This document shows positions 54,674 to 63,780 of a DNA stretch of 64,000 bases, one piece after another. This stretch comes from Weissella halotolerans DSM 20190 (lineage in GTDB: Bacteria; Bacillota; Bacilli; Lactobacillales; Lactobacillaceae): NCBI RefSeq assembly GCF_000420365.1, contig NZ_ATUU01000002.1:186001-250000 (forward strand), given 5' to 3'. How positions within the stretch are numbered: the first letter of the stretch is position 1; each line of letters opens with the position of its first letter. Under the pieces are notes generated by a model. It ran no database searches. It saw only the letters and a program-made list of their open reading frames with translations, and was not told where the DNA came from. Both the position numbers and the translations under genes were made by a program.

Positions 54674-55050
54674 GAATATGCCGACTCTCTTCCTTAATTT
54701 TTACCACTATCACGCATTCATTTAGGCTAATGCCAAACTAAATCAACCCAATCTATTCTATCATAGCACGGACAGCCCATATTTTAACCGTCTGTCTAGT
54801 AAGAATACTGGGTAGCATGATAAATTTGATTGCTCTACTATACCTGCAATTGCAAAACAATATAAGCTACTTTTGTCTGTCCACCTACCTTAACTCCGCT
54901 TTTATCTTACACTAACTGCAAATAAAAAACTGACCAACAGGTTCCGAGTTACTAGCGAAAGCTGCTGATCAGTTGATCATCTCATATCATGCCTCTAAGG
55001 TCAGGACACCAAAAATTTAATTCTCACTGTCTAGCCAAGTAAAGTGAAGT
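54674..55050. other. Gene-free stretch between tsaB and galE
   Basis: 377 bases without a credible protein gene. It holds a likely tsaB promoter element (minus-strand extended -10 TGCTATGAT, -10 at 54760-54765) and the structured galE 3' region with a terminator (54924-54974). The rest (54775-54920) shows no signal I can assign. Confidence 0.6.
54924..54974 (-). terminator. Branched terminator downstream of galE (possible small RNA 3' end)
   Basis: Minus-strand AACTGATCA pairs with TGGTCAGTT (one G-U) around 29 bases that hold a small inner AGC-TTTC-GCT hairpin, then six T. It begins 77 bases after the galE stop. Confidence 0.65.
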
Positions 55051-56043
55051 TTAGCGGTCTTCATATCCTCGAGGGTGTTTTTGCTCCCAGGTCCAAGCTG
55101 TCTTAATAATATCTTCAACATTTTCATAGGTTGGTTGCCAACCCAAAATACGGCGGGCCTTATCTGAAGAAGCTACTAAGGAATCAGGGTCACCAGGACG
55201 GCGAGGTCCTACTTCAGCAGGGATTGGCTGACCAGTTACTTTCCGTGCAGCCTCAACCATTTGTTTCACTGAGTAGCCATTGGCTGAGCCTAGATTAAAC
55301 TGATCAGAAGGATTACCTTCTGCCAAATAATCGAGGGCTAAGATATGGGCGTCAGCTAGGTCCGTCACATGAACATAATCACGCACATTAAACCCATCTG
55401 GCGTTTGATAGTCATCCCCAAACATCATAATTTTTTCGCGTTGCCCAGCAGCAACTTGCAAAATAATGGGTACCAAATGCGTCTCGACCGGATGATCTTC
55501 GCCAATTGAACCATCTGCCTTAGCCCCTGCAACGTTGAAATAACGAAAGGCAACCCAACGGAGATCATTCGCCTTTTCAACCCAGTGCATAATTTCTTCC
55601 ATTTGCAACTTAGATTGACCATAGGGATTAATAGGCTTTTGCGGTGTCGCCTCTGTAATAGGGGACTCTGTTGGAATACCAAATGTTGCCGCAGTTGAGG
55701 AAAAGACAATCTGTTTAACCTGATGCGCCAACATGACTTCCAATAAGCTAATCATTCCTCCTACATTATTGTCGAAATACTTCAATGGATCTTGCATCGA
55801 TTCAGGAACAATCGATGATGCTGCAAAATGAACCACCTGATCAATCGGTTCTTGATCAAATACCTGACCAAGCGCTTCTTTATCGCGGATATCCACTTGA
55901 TAAAAAGGTACATCCGCCGGTACGGCTGCCCGATGGCCCGTCATTAAGTTATCGACTACTACCACCTTGCGACCGGCCTCTCGCAGCCGATCTACCATGT
56001 GAGACCCTATATAACCTGCTCCACCTAAGACCAAAGTTGCCAT
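55051..56043 (-). CDS. galE: UDP-glucose 4-epimerase
   Basis: Interconverts UDP-glucose and UDP-galactose, 330 residues. NAD motif [10 protein letters not shown] at the N-terminus, catalytic SSTAATFG region and YGQSK with the catalytic Tyr and Lys, then FRYFNVAGA. No other Leloir gene is next to it, so it may serve exopolysaccharide or wall sugar supply. Confidence 0.96.
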   Translation of the reverse strand: MATLVLGGAGYIGSHMVDRLREAGRKVVVVDNLMTGHRAAVPADVPFYQVDIRDKEALGQVFDQEPIDQVVHFAASSIVPESMQDPLKYFDNNVGGMISLLEVMLAHQVKQIVFSSTAATFGIPTESPITEATPQKPINPYGQSKLQMEEIMHWVEKANDLRWVAFRYFNVAGAKADGSIGEDHPVETHLVPIILQVAAGQREKIMMFGDDYQTPDGFNVRDYVHVTDLADAHILALDYLAEGNPSDQFNLGSANGYSVKQMVEAARKVTGQPIPAEVGPRRPGDPDSLVASSDKARRILGWQPTYENVEDIIKTAWTWEQKHPRGYEDR

Positions 56044-56091
56044 CTTTTTCTCCTCTTATCCATTCAAAACCTGAGCCGTTAACTAGGCATA

Positions 56092-56100
56092 AGTATACCA
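56092..56100 (-). promoter_or_regulatory. Candidate extended -10 promoter of galE
   Basis: Minus-strand TGGTATACT (56092-56100), just after the thioesterase stop codon; no good -35 box. Confidence 0.45.
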
Positions 56101-56109
56101 TCTACTCGA

Positions 56110-56856
56110 TTATTCTATCACACGCCAACTTATATCAGCCTCCAAGGACAATTGATCACCGTCTAAAACTTGGTGGCGACTAATTTGACTGGCCTGGTCA
56201 AAGATATAGCGTGACGTCACCACTGCATCAATGCCTACTTCCTGTTCAAACCGAATATTTAATTTTTTTGGTTCATGGGTTAACAAAAAATCCGCCCCTA
56301 ATACATCCTCTAACCAGTCGAAATAACGCGAATTGTTCACATGCTGGTTCATATCAATATCCGTAAACCGGACTCGATATTGTTGTTGCCCATCTACCGG
56401 CTCATCCTCAGCGATTTTAGCCGGTGCCAATCCACGTTTGATTCGTTTGACCCGCTGTGCGCCATAAGCATCAATAAACTCGTCTGGCACCCGTGCTAAT
56501 TTACGTTTTTCCATATCCAAGAGTGAGAACAAGGCTTGAATATCAACCAAGACCTGACCAGTTTGATCTAACATCCGATACTGCCGTTGGCAGAAAAAAG
56601 CATTGCAATCACGGGCTTGCGTTTGTAAAACAATGGTTTCATTAACTTTAGGGCGCCGAGTAATCGTCATCTCATACTGTAAGACAATCCATCCTACTCC
56701 CTGAGCATGAACGACCTCGTCTCCAATCCCCAATTGATCAGCCTGTAAGGTTCCTGATAGCACTGCTAAGTTTAACAACATAGGTAAACTTAACTTGCCA
56801 GTCATATCGCCTTCATAATATTGCACTGTATGTTCAACCTCAAAAACCTGAGCCAC
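56110..56856 (-). CDS. Acyl-ACP thioesterase (FatA/FatB-like)
   Basis: Releases fatty acids from acyl carrier protein. The 248-residue protein is a double hotdog fold: an N-terminal half beginning VFEVEHTVQYYEGDMTG and a C-terminal half with RFTDIDMNQHVNNSRYFDW, where Asn and His of the second motif are catalytic in this family. It starts 5 bases after rsmI, so it belongs to the holB-rsmI operon, a linkage common in lactobacilli. Confidence 0.92.
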   Translation of the reverse strand: MAQVFEVEHTVQYYEGDMTGKLSLPMLLNLAVLSGTLQADQLGIGDEVVHAQGVGWIVLQYEMTITRRPKVNETIVLQTQARDCNAFFCQRQYRMLDQTGQVLVDIQALFSLLDMEKRKLARVPDEFIDAYGAQRVKRIKRGLAPAKIAEDEPVDGQQQYRVRFTDIDMNQHVNNSRYFDWLEDVLGADFLLTHEPKKLNIRFEQEVGIDAVVTSRYIFDQASQISRHQVLDGDQLSLEADISWRVIE

Positions 56857-56861
56857 CTGAC

Positions 56862-57743
56862 TTACCCCTCTTTCTCTGCCAAATAGGCTGCATATAAACT
56901 TTGTCGATCAACTTGTCGTTGCTTTGCAACCTGTTTAACCGCCTGACTGGCCTTAAGGCCACTCTCCACTAATGCTTTAACTGCCTCAACTGTCGTTAAT
57001 TCTGCCAGGGGATCAGGGGTTGTCATTTGAGTGGCCTGATCATTTCCCGCAACCATCACGACAAACTCGCCTCGCACCTCAGTCTGGTCGGCCCAAGCAA
57101 CTACTTCAGCCGCTGTTCCCCGTAGAAATTCTTCGTAACGTTTCGTCAGCTCACGGGCTAGCACCACCGGACGCTGATCACCAAAGACAGCTCGTATCTG
57201 CCGTAAGGTTTTGGCTAGGCGATGGGGAGCCTCATAAAAAATCAACGTTTCTGGTCGATCAACAAGTTCTGCTAAGGCTGCTGCTTGTTCGCCCGCCTTA
57301 CGCGGCAAGAAACCAATAAAGGTAAAGGGCTGTGGGGCTAGTCCTGAAGCAATCAGGGCCGTAATACCCGCACTAGCGCCTGGAATAGGAACTACCGGAA
57401 TATCAGCTAAGATGGCCGCCTTAACTAACTCATGTCCAGGATCAGAGATCGATGGCATACCAGCATCAGACACTTGCGCAATATCTTCACCTGCTTGCAG
57501 CCGCTTTACTAGTTCTGGAATGCGGCTCTCTTTATTGTGCTCATGAAAGGACACTTGTCGCTGGTCAATTCCATACTGATTTAATAAGTGCTGTGTATGT
57601 CGGGTATCTTCAGCGGCAATCACGGCCACCTCTTTCAAGACTTCGATGGCCCGCTGCGTCATATCGCCTAAATTACCAATTGGGGTCGGCACCAGGTACA
57701 GGGTCCCGTTTTGGTGCTTAGCGTAACTTTTTTGTTCTTGCAT
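56862..57743 (-). CDS. rsmI: 16S rRNA (cytidine(1402)-2'-O)-methyltransferase RsmI
   Basis: SAM-dependent enzyme methylating the ribose of C1402 in the decoding centre, 293 residues. Tetrapyrrole-methylase fold with GTLYLVPTPIGNLGDMT, AAEDTRHTQHLL, SDAGMPSISDPG and VPIPGASA. It starts 2 bases after holB; the yabA gene usually between them in Firmicutes is absent. Confidence 0.97.
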   Translation of the reverse strand: MQEQKSYAKHQNGTLYLVPTPIGNLGDMTQRAIEVLKEVAVIAAEDTRHTQHLLNQYGIDQRQVSFHEHNKESRIPELVKRLQAGEDIAQVSDAGMPSISDPGHELVKAAILADIPVVPIPGASAGITALIASGLAPQPFTFIGFLPRKAGEQAAALAELVDRPETLIFYEAPHRLAKTLRQIRAVFGDQRPVVLARELTKRYEEFLRGTAAEVVAWADQTEVRGEFVVMVAGNDQATQMTTPDPLAELTTVEAVKALVESGLKASQAVKQVAKQRQVDRQSLYAAYLAEKEG

Positions 57744-57745
57744 AA

Positions 57746-58780
57746 TTACTTCCTATTTTCTGCTAATGTCAGTTGACTGGTCAAAACAAAGGCCTCCAAA
57801 GTCGCTTGGAAACTGATATTAAGTTGCCAGCGTTGTTGCATGGACAAAGCTTGCTCGAGCACTGTTAAGATAACATCCGTGGGGACCACTTCTGCTAATG
57901 GTGCCCATTGATTGGTTAGGGCCACAAAGTGTGGTTGCTGTTGACTAGGTACTAACCGTTGCATTAAAAGGTCCCGCCATGCTTGTACCACCATCGCCAT
58001 GAGTATCTTAGCCCTAGATCGATCTGACGCTAGTGGCACTATGCTCGTTTGGACCGTCGTAAAGGCCGTTAAGTCACCTTGTAAGAGCTCAGTTACTAAC
58101 TGGGTCACGGCCCTTACCACACTCGCAAACCAATCATCTTCTAGCCAGTTCCTAGCTTCAGTCAAACTATCGGTTAGAGCTTGCACCAAGTAACCCTCTT
58201 CATCTGAATAGCCCAAATCCATCACCTGCTGATGAAAATCTTGGGCGGCTACTCGCGGAAATTCAATAACTTCAGTCCGTGAAATAATGGTTGGTAGTAG
58301 TTGTTGTCGATTTTCTGCTAACAAAATCGCCGTTTGTTGCCCTACTGGCTCTTCAATAAACTTTAAAAGACTATTGGCAGCACTCGTGGTCATTGTATCA
58401 GCACCTCGAATAATAAAGACTTTTTGCTGGCCTTCGACTGCCTTTTTCGTAAATTCGCTCCGTAACTGGCGAATTTGATCAATCTTTAATCGCTGTCCTG
58501 TTGGTGCTAATTCCAGTACATCCGGATGTTCCCCTTTTGCAATTCGTACACAGTCTACACAAGTACCATCTGGATTTCCATTTGCATCTACATGTTGGCA
58601 AAACAACCGCATCGCTAGCCACTTAGCCAATGGCAACTGCCCCCGCCCATCTGGACCTGCAAACAAAAAAGCATGGGCTAAGGTACCAGCTTGAACCATG
58701 TGTTTAAAGTGGGCCACTAATTGGGGTTGCTGATCTAAGGCCATCTGACAAATTGCGACAGCACTTGCTTCTTCAGCCAT
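57746..58780 (-). CDS. holB: DNA polymerase III subunit delta'
   Basis: Clamp-loader subunit of 344 residues. AAA+ fold with degenerate nucleotide site (LFAGPDGRGQLPLAKWLA), a zinc cluster (CQHV...GTCVDCV) and SRTEVIEFPR. I chose the ATG at 58778-58780 with GAAGGGGGAG upstream; an in-frame GTG 21 bases earlier is rejected. It follows darA with 21 bases between. Confidence 0.95.
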   Translation of the reverse strand: MAEEASAVAICQMALDQQPQLVAHFKHMVQAGTLAHAFLFAGPDGRGQLPLAKWLAMRLFCQHVDANGNPDGTCVDCVRIAKGEHPDVLELAPTGQRLKIDQIRQLRSEFTKKAVEGQQKVFIIRGADTMTTSAANSLLKFIEEPVGQQTAILLAENRQQLLPTIISRTEVIEFPRVAAQDFHQQVMDLGYSDEEGYLVQALTDSLTEARNWLEDDWFASVVRAVTQLVTELLQGDLTAFTTVQTSIVPLASDRSRAKILMAMVVQAWRDLLMQRLVPSQQQPHFVALTNQWAPLAEVVPTDVILTVLEQALSMQQRWQLNISFQATLEAFVLTSQLTLAENRK

Positions 58781-58801
58781 ATTGCTCCCCCTTCGATTCA
58801 C

Positions 58802-59131
58802 CTAAAAATGATGGAACTGTTCAACATCTTGAACAAAGACGGTTGCACCACCAACTTGTACCTCAACTGGCACCGTGTTAATAGATTCCATAACGGACTC
58901 TGTATACCAAGCCGGTGACATGATTTGTGTACGGGTCTTTGACGTTTCACTAATAATCGCAAGGGTTTGTTCTACTTGGTCATCTGGCACCCCGATTAGA
59001 AAGGTTGTGTTCCCAGCCCGTAAAAAACCACCCTTAGATGCAATCCGTGTGGCTTGAATTTTTGCAGCCACGAAAGCTTTCCCTAGTGCGTTGGCATCTT
59101 GATTTTGAACAATTGCTGTAATCATTTTCAT
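58802..59131 (-). CDS. darA: Cyclic-di-AMP receptor, PII-like (DarA/PstA)
   Basis: A 109-residue PII-like trimeric signal protein known to bind c-di-AMP in Firmicutes. MKMITAIVQNQDANALGKAF starts the fold, and GGFLRAGNTTFLIGV forms the conserved glycine-rich ligand region. Location between tmk and holB is conserved. Its downstream targets are not established. Confidence 0.94.
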   Translation of the reverse strand: MKMITAIVQNQDANALGKAFVAAKIQATRIASKGGFLRAGNTTFLIGVPDDQVEQTLAIISETSKTRTQIMSPAWYTESVMESINTVPVEVQVGGATVFVQDVEQFHHF

Positions 59132-59150
59132 AATGTTAACTCCCCTTTAT

Positions 59151-59795
59151 TCACTTGTCCTCAGTTAAGACTTGTTCGACTGCTTGCCAAGCTGCAGCGA
59201 CTACCTGGTCGAAAGGTTGATTGGCATCAATGACTTTAATCCGTTGTGGTTCAGCCTGTGCCAATTGTCGATAGGCCTGGGTCACTCGTTGATGAAAAGC
59301 CAAGGCCTCTTGGTCCAAGCGATTAATTTCATCGGTGCGGGTAGTTTGAATCCGCTGCAGACCAATTTCAGGATCAATATCTAAGTAAATCGTGGCGTCT
59401 GGTACTAAACCTTGCGTAGCAAATTGGTTAAGCTCCAATATCGTTTGAACCCCTAATTGGCGACCACCACCTTGGTAAGCAACTGAACTATCCAAATAAC
59501 GGTCGGATAAGACTACCTTATGTGCCGCTAAAGCCGGTTGAATCGTATCCAAAATATGTTGGCGCCTAGCCGCAGCATAGAGTAAAGCTTCTGTTCGTAC
59601 ATCCATGTCTGGATAAGCCGGATCTAAAACGACATCCCGAATGGCCTCAGCAATCTTACTGCCCTTACCACCCGGTTCACGAGTGACAACTAGGTCATCA
59701 CCTAACTGAGCTTGCAACCGCGTTTTAATCACACCTAACACGGACGTCTTACCAGCCCCGTCTGGTCCCTCAAATGATATGAATGTTCCCTGCAT
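59151..59795 (-). CDS. tmk: Thymidylate kinase
   Basis: Phosphorylates dTMP for DNA synthesis, 214 residues. P-loop FEGPDGAGKTS near residues 7-17, DRYLDSSVAYQG, and the LID region. I chose the ATG at 59793-59795 (MQGTFISF) with an AAAGAG-type site upstream; a GTG three codons earlier is possible. It precedes darA and holB. Confidence 0.95.
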   Translation of the reverse strand: MQGTFISFEGPDGAGKTSVLGVIKTRLQAQLGDDLVVTREPGGKGSKIAEAIRDVVLDPAYPDMDVRTEALLYAAARRQHILDTIQPALAAHKVVLSDRYLDSSVAYQGGGRQLGVQTILELNQFATQGLVPDATIYLDIDPEIGLQRIQTTRTDEINRLDQEALAFHQRVTQAYRQLAQAEPQRIKVIDANQPFDQVVAAAWQAVEQVLTEDK

Positions 59796-59895
59796 GGCCT
59801 TCACTCTTTCTACAAATTTAATTGTGTACATTATAGCATACTGCCTTTTAGAGACCCAGTTACCCGTCTTTAAAGTCACAAGAATTTAAACGAAT

Positions 59896-59926
59896 AAAAA
59901 AGCAGCCCTCACTTGTGATAGGCTGC
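59896..59926 (-). terminator. Terminator between yaaL and tmk
   Basis: Minus-strand GCAGCC and GGCTGC arms around 13 bases, then six T, 25 bases after the yaaL-like stop. It separates dnaX-ebfC-recR-yaaL from tmk-darA-holB. Confidence 0.85.
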
Positions 59927-59950
59927 ATCTTTTCATTATATCTATCAGTA

Positions 59951-60211
59951 CTATAGTTCTGGCCGAACAAAAGCGGTTTGCCAGTGCCCCTTCATCTTTC
60001 TTTCGCGGGCTGCCCGTAAAAGAAAGAAGTACTTTTGTTTTGCTTTCGCCGTTTCTGCTTGGATTAAGCGAGGATCAACCTCGCTTTCAAACATGGCCTC
60101 TTCAGATAACTTTGCCTTTTCATAATCATACTTAGCGTCGTCAATCGCTTCCACAAGGTCCCGGTCATACTGAGCTAGGTCTAATTTTTGCCGCTTTAAA
60201 AAACCAAACAT
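59951..60211 (-). CDS. yaaL: YaaL-family protein (DUF2508)
   Basis: An 86-residue charged helical protein of unknown function that accompanies recR in Firmicutes. It contains DYEKAKLSEEAMFESEVDPRLIQAETAKAKQKYFFLL, here seen in parts, and no membrane helix. It begins at the last base of recR. Confidence 0.85.
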   Translation of the reverse strand: MFGFLKRQKLDLAQYDRDLVEAIDDAKYDYEKAKLSEEAMFESEVDPRLIQAETAKAKQKYFFLLRAARERKMKGHWQTAFVRPEL

Positions 60212-60810
60212 TATAATGCTGTCCTTCCTTCTACGGCCTTAATCAATGTGATCTCATCAGCATAATCAATATCACTACCTACCGCCAAGCCGGTGGCCAA
60301 GCGCGATACTTTAATGCCAGCTGGCTTCAACAGGCGTGATAAGTACATAGCAGTCGCTTCACCTTCAGCATTAGCATTTGTAGCCACAATCACTTCAGTA
60401 ATCGCCGCATTTTTTTGTAAACGAGTAACCAGGCTTTCAATATTAATATCGTCAGGCCCCTTACCAGCTAGCGGTGATAATACTCCGTGTAGAACATGGT
60501 ACAGACCGTGATACTCACCCGTATTTTCAATCGCCATTAAGTCTTTAACATCCTCAACAACTAAGACGGTTGTTTGGTCTCGGCTGGTGTCCAAACAGAT
60601 TTCGCACGGATCCGTTTCCGTCAAATTGCCACAAATACTACAAAAACGCAAATCACGTTTGGCAGAAATCAATGCTTGGGCAAAGCTCGTCACATCCTCC
60701 TCAGGCATATCAATAACATGAAAGGCGAGTCGCGTAGCAGTTTTAATGCCAATCCCTGGTAATTTAGTAAAACTATCAATCAACTTAGCAATTGGTTCAG
60801 GATATTGCAC
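60211..60810 (-). CDS. recR: Recombination protein RecR
   Basis: RecFOR-pathway protein of 199 residues. Helix-hairpin-helix near the N-terminus ([15 protein letters not shown]), zinc finger ([16 protein letters not shown]) and TOPRIM domain ([19 protein letters not shown]). Conserved location after ebfC. Confidence 0.97.
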   Translation of the reverse strand: MQYPEPIAKLIDSFTKLPGIGIKTATRLAFHVIDMPEEDVTSFAQALISAKRDLRFCSICGNLTETDPCEICLDTSRDQTTVLVVEDVKDLMAIENTGEYHGLYHVLHGVLSPLAGKGPDDINIESLVTRLQKNAAITEVIVATNANAEGEATAMYLSRLLKPAGIKVSRLATGLAVGSDIDYADEITLIKAVEGRTAL

Positions 60811-60845
60811 CAGAGCGCCTCCTTTCCTTTCAATTAATAAAGGCC

Positions 60846-61157
60846 TTACAAGCCCATTCCTTTAGGCGCAAATTGACCTAACCGCTTTTCAGTATCAGCG
60901 TCAATTTGCTGTAAGCCATCGTTAACCGCTTCCATTACCAAATCAGTCAACGCCTCTGGATCTTCAGGATCAATCACCTCGGGTTTGATTTGTAGGTCCA
61001 GTAACTGACGATCGCCATTAAACTTAGCTAAAACCAAGTCTTCGGGCGCCTTACCAGTATATTCGGTCTTGGCAATCGCTGCCTGTTCATCTTGCACCTT
61101 AGCCTGCATCTTTTTCATCTGCTTCATCATCTGTTGCATATTTTGTCCACCAAACAT
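60846..61157 (-). CDS. ebfC: Nucleoid-associated protein, YbaB/EbfC family
   Basis: A 103-residue DNA-binding dimer. N-terminal Met/Lys/Gln-rich helix ([19 protein letters not shown]) and a core with [16 protein letters not shown]. It lies between dnaX and recR as in most bacteria. Confidence 0.95.
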   Translation of the reverse strand: MFGGQNMQQMMKQMKKMQAKVQDEQAAIAKTEYTGKAPEDLVLAKFNGDRQLLDLQIKPEVIDPEDPEALTDLVMEAVNDGLQQIDADTEKRLGQFAPKGMGL

Positions 61158-61228
61158 TATTCTCTCTCCTCTTCATCTCTTGTGTTAAGCTATCCTACCT
61201 AGTTTACTCACTAAACCTTAGTTGGACG

Positions 61229-63037
61229 TTAATCATCGGTTGTTTCAATCAGGTCTTGGTTGAAAATTTTCTCAGCCTCAGTAACCACCGTATCATTTTC
61301 TACTGAAGCATCTGGTTCTACTGATTCGGTCACAGCTTCCAGGTCATTGGCTGCCGGTTGGCTGGGCTTATCTTGATGACCAACCTGGTGATCTTTAAGA
61401 TAGGTTGCCCGTAATTTTGGCCATTCATCACTCGTAATAAAGACCATTGACCGATCATGTTTAGCTTCAGAAAGCACCCGAATCTCCTGCACCATCTTAG
61501 CTAATAGATGCTGATCCTTTTTAGCATTAACCCGAATCACATCATAGTCAAAGGCAATCACTAACCCCTCAGGAGAGGCCGCAATCGGTTTAGCCACATT
61601 AAGCATGGCCTGTTGCGGAACTGCCAACATATTGACCATACCTGCCCAGATGGTTTGAACACGCGATAAGTCTCCTCTGGTTGCTGCCTGCAAAACCTGA
61701 AAGACAGCTGCTGCCCCCTCACCAACCTGAACCCGTGCCACGGCTTGAACACTTGACCCGTTCTCGACTTGCCTTGCGGTCTGCGCTACCTGTTGTGATG
61801 CTACCGGCTCTTTTTCTTGGTCAGGTTGTTCATTCCCAATACTAGACCGGGTACTTGCTTTAGCTTGTGAAACTGGTTGTACCGGCGTTTTCTTTAGCGC
61901 TACCTGGTCATTGACTGGTTGTGCCGATATTTTGTCTACTGGAAGGTTTTTTGATTGACGACTAGTACGACCTTGACTTAATTTTACCGTTAACACTTCA
62001 AGGTAAACACTGGGACGGTTTGTAAAACGTAGTTGTTGTTGCGTTTCATTAAGCACATCAATCATTTCATACCAGGTAGCTGGTTGGCTGTTCTTGGCTA
62101 ATTGATCGAAGTTATCATCTGGCACCAGGCTGATTAAATCCGGCGCCTCAGTATAAAGAAGTAAATCACGTGCATAACTTATCAGATCTTCAATAAACCG
62201 ATTAGCATCCTTACCGGCTGCTAATACCTCGGTTACTTTAACTAAGGCTGCTGGGGTCTGCCCGGCAACAACGGCCTGTACATACTCACCCAATAAATTT
62301 TGCCTAACGGAGCCAGTAACCAAAAGTGCATTTTCTAAGGTTGCCCGGCCATCCCCAAATGATAATACTTGATCAAGAATACTTAAGGCATCTCGCATGC
62401 CGCCATCAGCCGCTTTCGCGATGACCCGCAAGGCCGCTTCTTCGTAACTGCTACCACGTTCATTTAAAATGTAGACCATCCGATCATAGGCTGCCTGAGC
62501 ATCAATCCGCTTAAAGTCAAAACGCTGAGTACGCGAAATAATCGTCGCCGGTATTTTTTGTGGTTCAGTCGTGGCTAAAATAAAGATGACGTTGGCAGGT
62601 GGTTCCTCTAGCGTTTTCAACAAAGCATTGAAGGCTCCCGTTGATAACATGTGTACCTCATCAATGATATAAACTTTATATTTAGCCTGGGTCGGAGCAT
62701 AGTTAACATCCTCGCGAATTTGTCGAATTTCATCAACACCATTATTAGAGGCTGCATCTAATTCGATGATATCACCCAAGCTTCCTTGATTGGCAGCTAG
62801 ACAGAGTTCACAGGTTTCATCCGGTTCGCCATCAATAGGGTGCAAACAATTAACCGCCTTAGCAAAAATCTTAGCTGCTGATGTTTTACCCGTTCCCCGT
62901 GGTCCCGTAAATAAATAGGCGTGACTGATTTGATGACTGATAATTGTATTTTGTAGGGTTTTGGTGACCACCTCTTGGCCGACCATATCACTAAATTTTT
63001 GCGGACGCCAAGTCCGATATAGAGCTTGATATGCCAA
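61229..63037 (-). CDS. dnaX: DNA polymerase III subunits gamma/tau
   Basis: Clamp-loader ATPase, 602 residues. Walker A GPRGTGKTSAAK near residues 45-56, zinc-binding cysteines (NCLHPIDGEPDETCELC), Walker B IIDEVHML and sensor ATTEPQK. The tau-specific C-terminus from about residue 360 has a Gln/Ser-rich linker. I did not see a strong frameshift slippery site, so a separate gamma product is not supported. Confidence 0.97.
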   Translation of the reverse strand: MAYQALYRTWRPQKFSDMVGQEVVTKTLQNTIISHQISHAYLFTGPRGTGKTSAAKIFAKAVNCLHPIDGEPDETCELCLAANQGSLGDIIELDAASNNGVDEIRQIREDVNYAPTQAKYKVYIIDEVHMLSTGAFNALLKTLEEPPANVIFILATTEPQKIPATIISRTQRFDFKRIDAQAAYDRMVYILNERGSSYEEAALRVIAKAADGGMRDALSILDQVLSFGDGRATLENALLVTGSVRQNLLGEYVQAVVAGQTPAALVKVTEVLAAGKDANRFIEDLISYARDLLLYTEAPDLISLVPDDNFDQLAKNSQPATWYEMIDVLNETQQQLRFTNRPSVYLEVLTVKLSQGRTSRQSKNLPVDKISAQPVNDQVALKKTPVQPVSQAKASTRSSIGNEQPDQEKEPVASQQVAQTARQVENGSSVQAVARVQVGEGAAAVFQVLQAATRGDLSRVQTIWAGMVNMLAVPQQAMLNVAKPIAASPEGLVIAFDYDVIRVNAKKDQHLLAKMVQEIRVLSEAKHDRSMVFITSDEWPKLRATYLKDHQVGHQDKPSQPAANDLEAVTESVEPDASVENDTVVTEAEKIFNQDLIETTDD

Positions 63038-63117
63038 CTGTAGTCTCCCTTCTTTTGCACCTAGCCACGATGGTTTAACGTGTTTTGTCTACCTATCATC
63101 TTACCAGAAAATCAAAG

Positions 63118-63150
63118 AAAAAAACGCTAGCCGATAAAAATCAGCCAGCG
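63118..63150 (-). terminator. Terminator of the SRP RNA gene
   Basis: Minus-strand GCTGGCTGAT pairs with ATCGGCTAGC (two G-U) around TTTT, then a run of seven T. Confidence 0.85.
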
Positions 63151-63165
63151 AATTCATATTCATCA

Positions 63166-63246
63166 GAAGTGAAGCACAATACACGATCTCCTTAGTGCTG
63201 CTGCCTTCCGACCCTGACACGGTTCGAAGTGCATACTTGCCTCACA
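63166..63246 (-). ncRNA. ffs: Signal recognition particle RNA (small bacterial type)
   Basis: The minus strand carries the diagnostic SRP domain IV sequence: GTCAGGGTCGGAAGGCAGCA, then GCACTAAGG, with the GGAA-type tetraloop. The ends pair (GTGAGGCA with TGCTTCAC), giving a hairpin of about 80 bases. It lies between tadA and dnaX, as in many Firmicutes. Ends are approximate. This small form lacks the Alu domain of the Bacillus scRNA. Confidence 0.93.
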
Positions 63247-63251
63247 CGACT

Positions 63252-63260
63252 ATTATAGCA
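63252..63260 (-). promoter_or_regulatory. SRP RNA promoter overlapping the tadA stop codon
   Basis: Minus-strand TGCTATAAT with a perfect -10 (63252-63257). The TAA stop of tadA (63253-63255) lies inside it. A weak TAGTCA 17 bases upstream is the possible -35. Confidence 0.75.
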
Positions 63261-63780
63261 TGTCCTTTTTCATTTGACTAGCATCTTTTCGTGCCCGCTT
63301 GACCGCTTTTTGGCGCTGGCGAATTGCTTTAAAAAATGCTTTTAACAGCTGGCTTGCCTCTGACTGGCGAACACCTGCATTTACCTCAACCTGATGGTTT
63401 AACCGTTGATCTGCTAAGATTTGATACAGCGAATTTACAGCCCCACCCTTTGGATCTTCAGCCCCATAATAAAGCTTATCAATTCGCGTTTGTTGAATCA
63501 ATCCAGCACACATGATGCATGGTTCTAAGGTCACAAAGAGCTGGGCCTCTGGTAGGCGCCATGAGTGTAGGTAACGACTAGCTTCAGTAATTGCCATCAC
63601 TTCTGCATGTTGACTAGCATCTTGGGCCCGTTCACGTAGGTTAAAACCACGTCCGATAATTTGGCCCTTCAACACAACAACTGCCCCAATTGGCACCTCA
63701 CCTAAAGCTGCAGCTTTTTTAGCCTCTTGCAAGGCCTGACCCATAAAATACTCGACTTCTTCAGGCGTCAACTCGGTCAT
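63253..63780 (-). CDS. tadA: tRNA-specific adenosine deaminase TadA
   Basis: Makes inosine-34 in tRNA-Arg(ACG). The 175-residue zinc deaminase has the catalytic HAEVMA and zinc-binding PCIMCAG motifs, then a basic C-terminal tail. I chose the ATG at 63778-63780 with GGAGAG upstream; a frame extending 14 codons further is rejected. It overlaps the preceding methyltransferase gene by 20 bases. Confidence 0.96.
   Translation of the reverse strand: MTELTPEEVEYFMGQALQEAKKAAALGEVPIGAVVVLKGQIIGRGFNLRERAQDASQHAEVMAITEASRYLHSWRLPEAQLFVTLEPCIMCAGLIQQTRIDKLYYGAEDPKGGAVNSLYQILADQRLNHQVEVNAGVRQSEASQLLKAFFKAIRQRQKAVKRARKDASQMKKDML

Noticed and set aside
61229-63037. Looked for a programmed frameshift site in dnaX
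   Set aside because: No convincing A-rich slippery heptamer with a downstream structure was seen, so no gamma-form claim is made.
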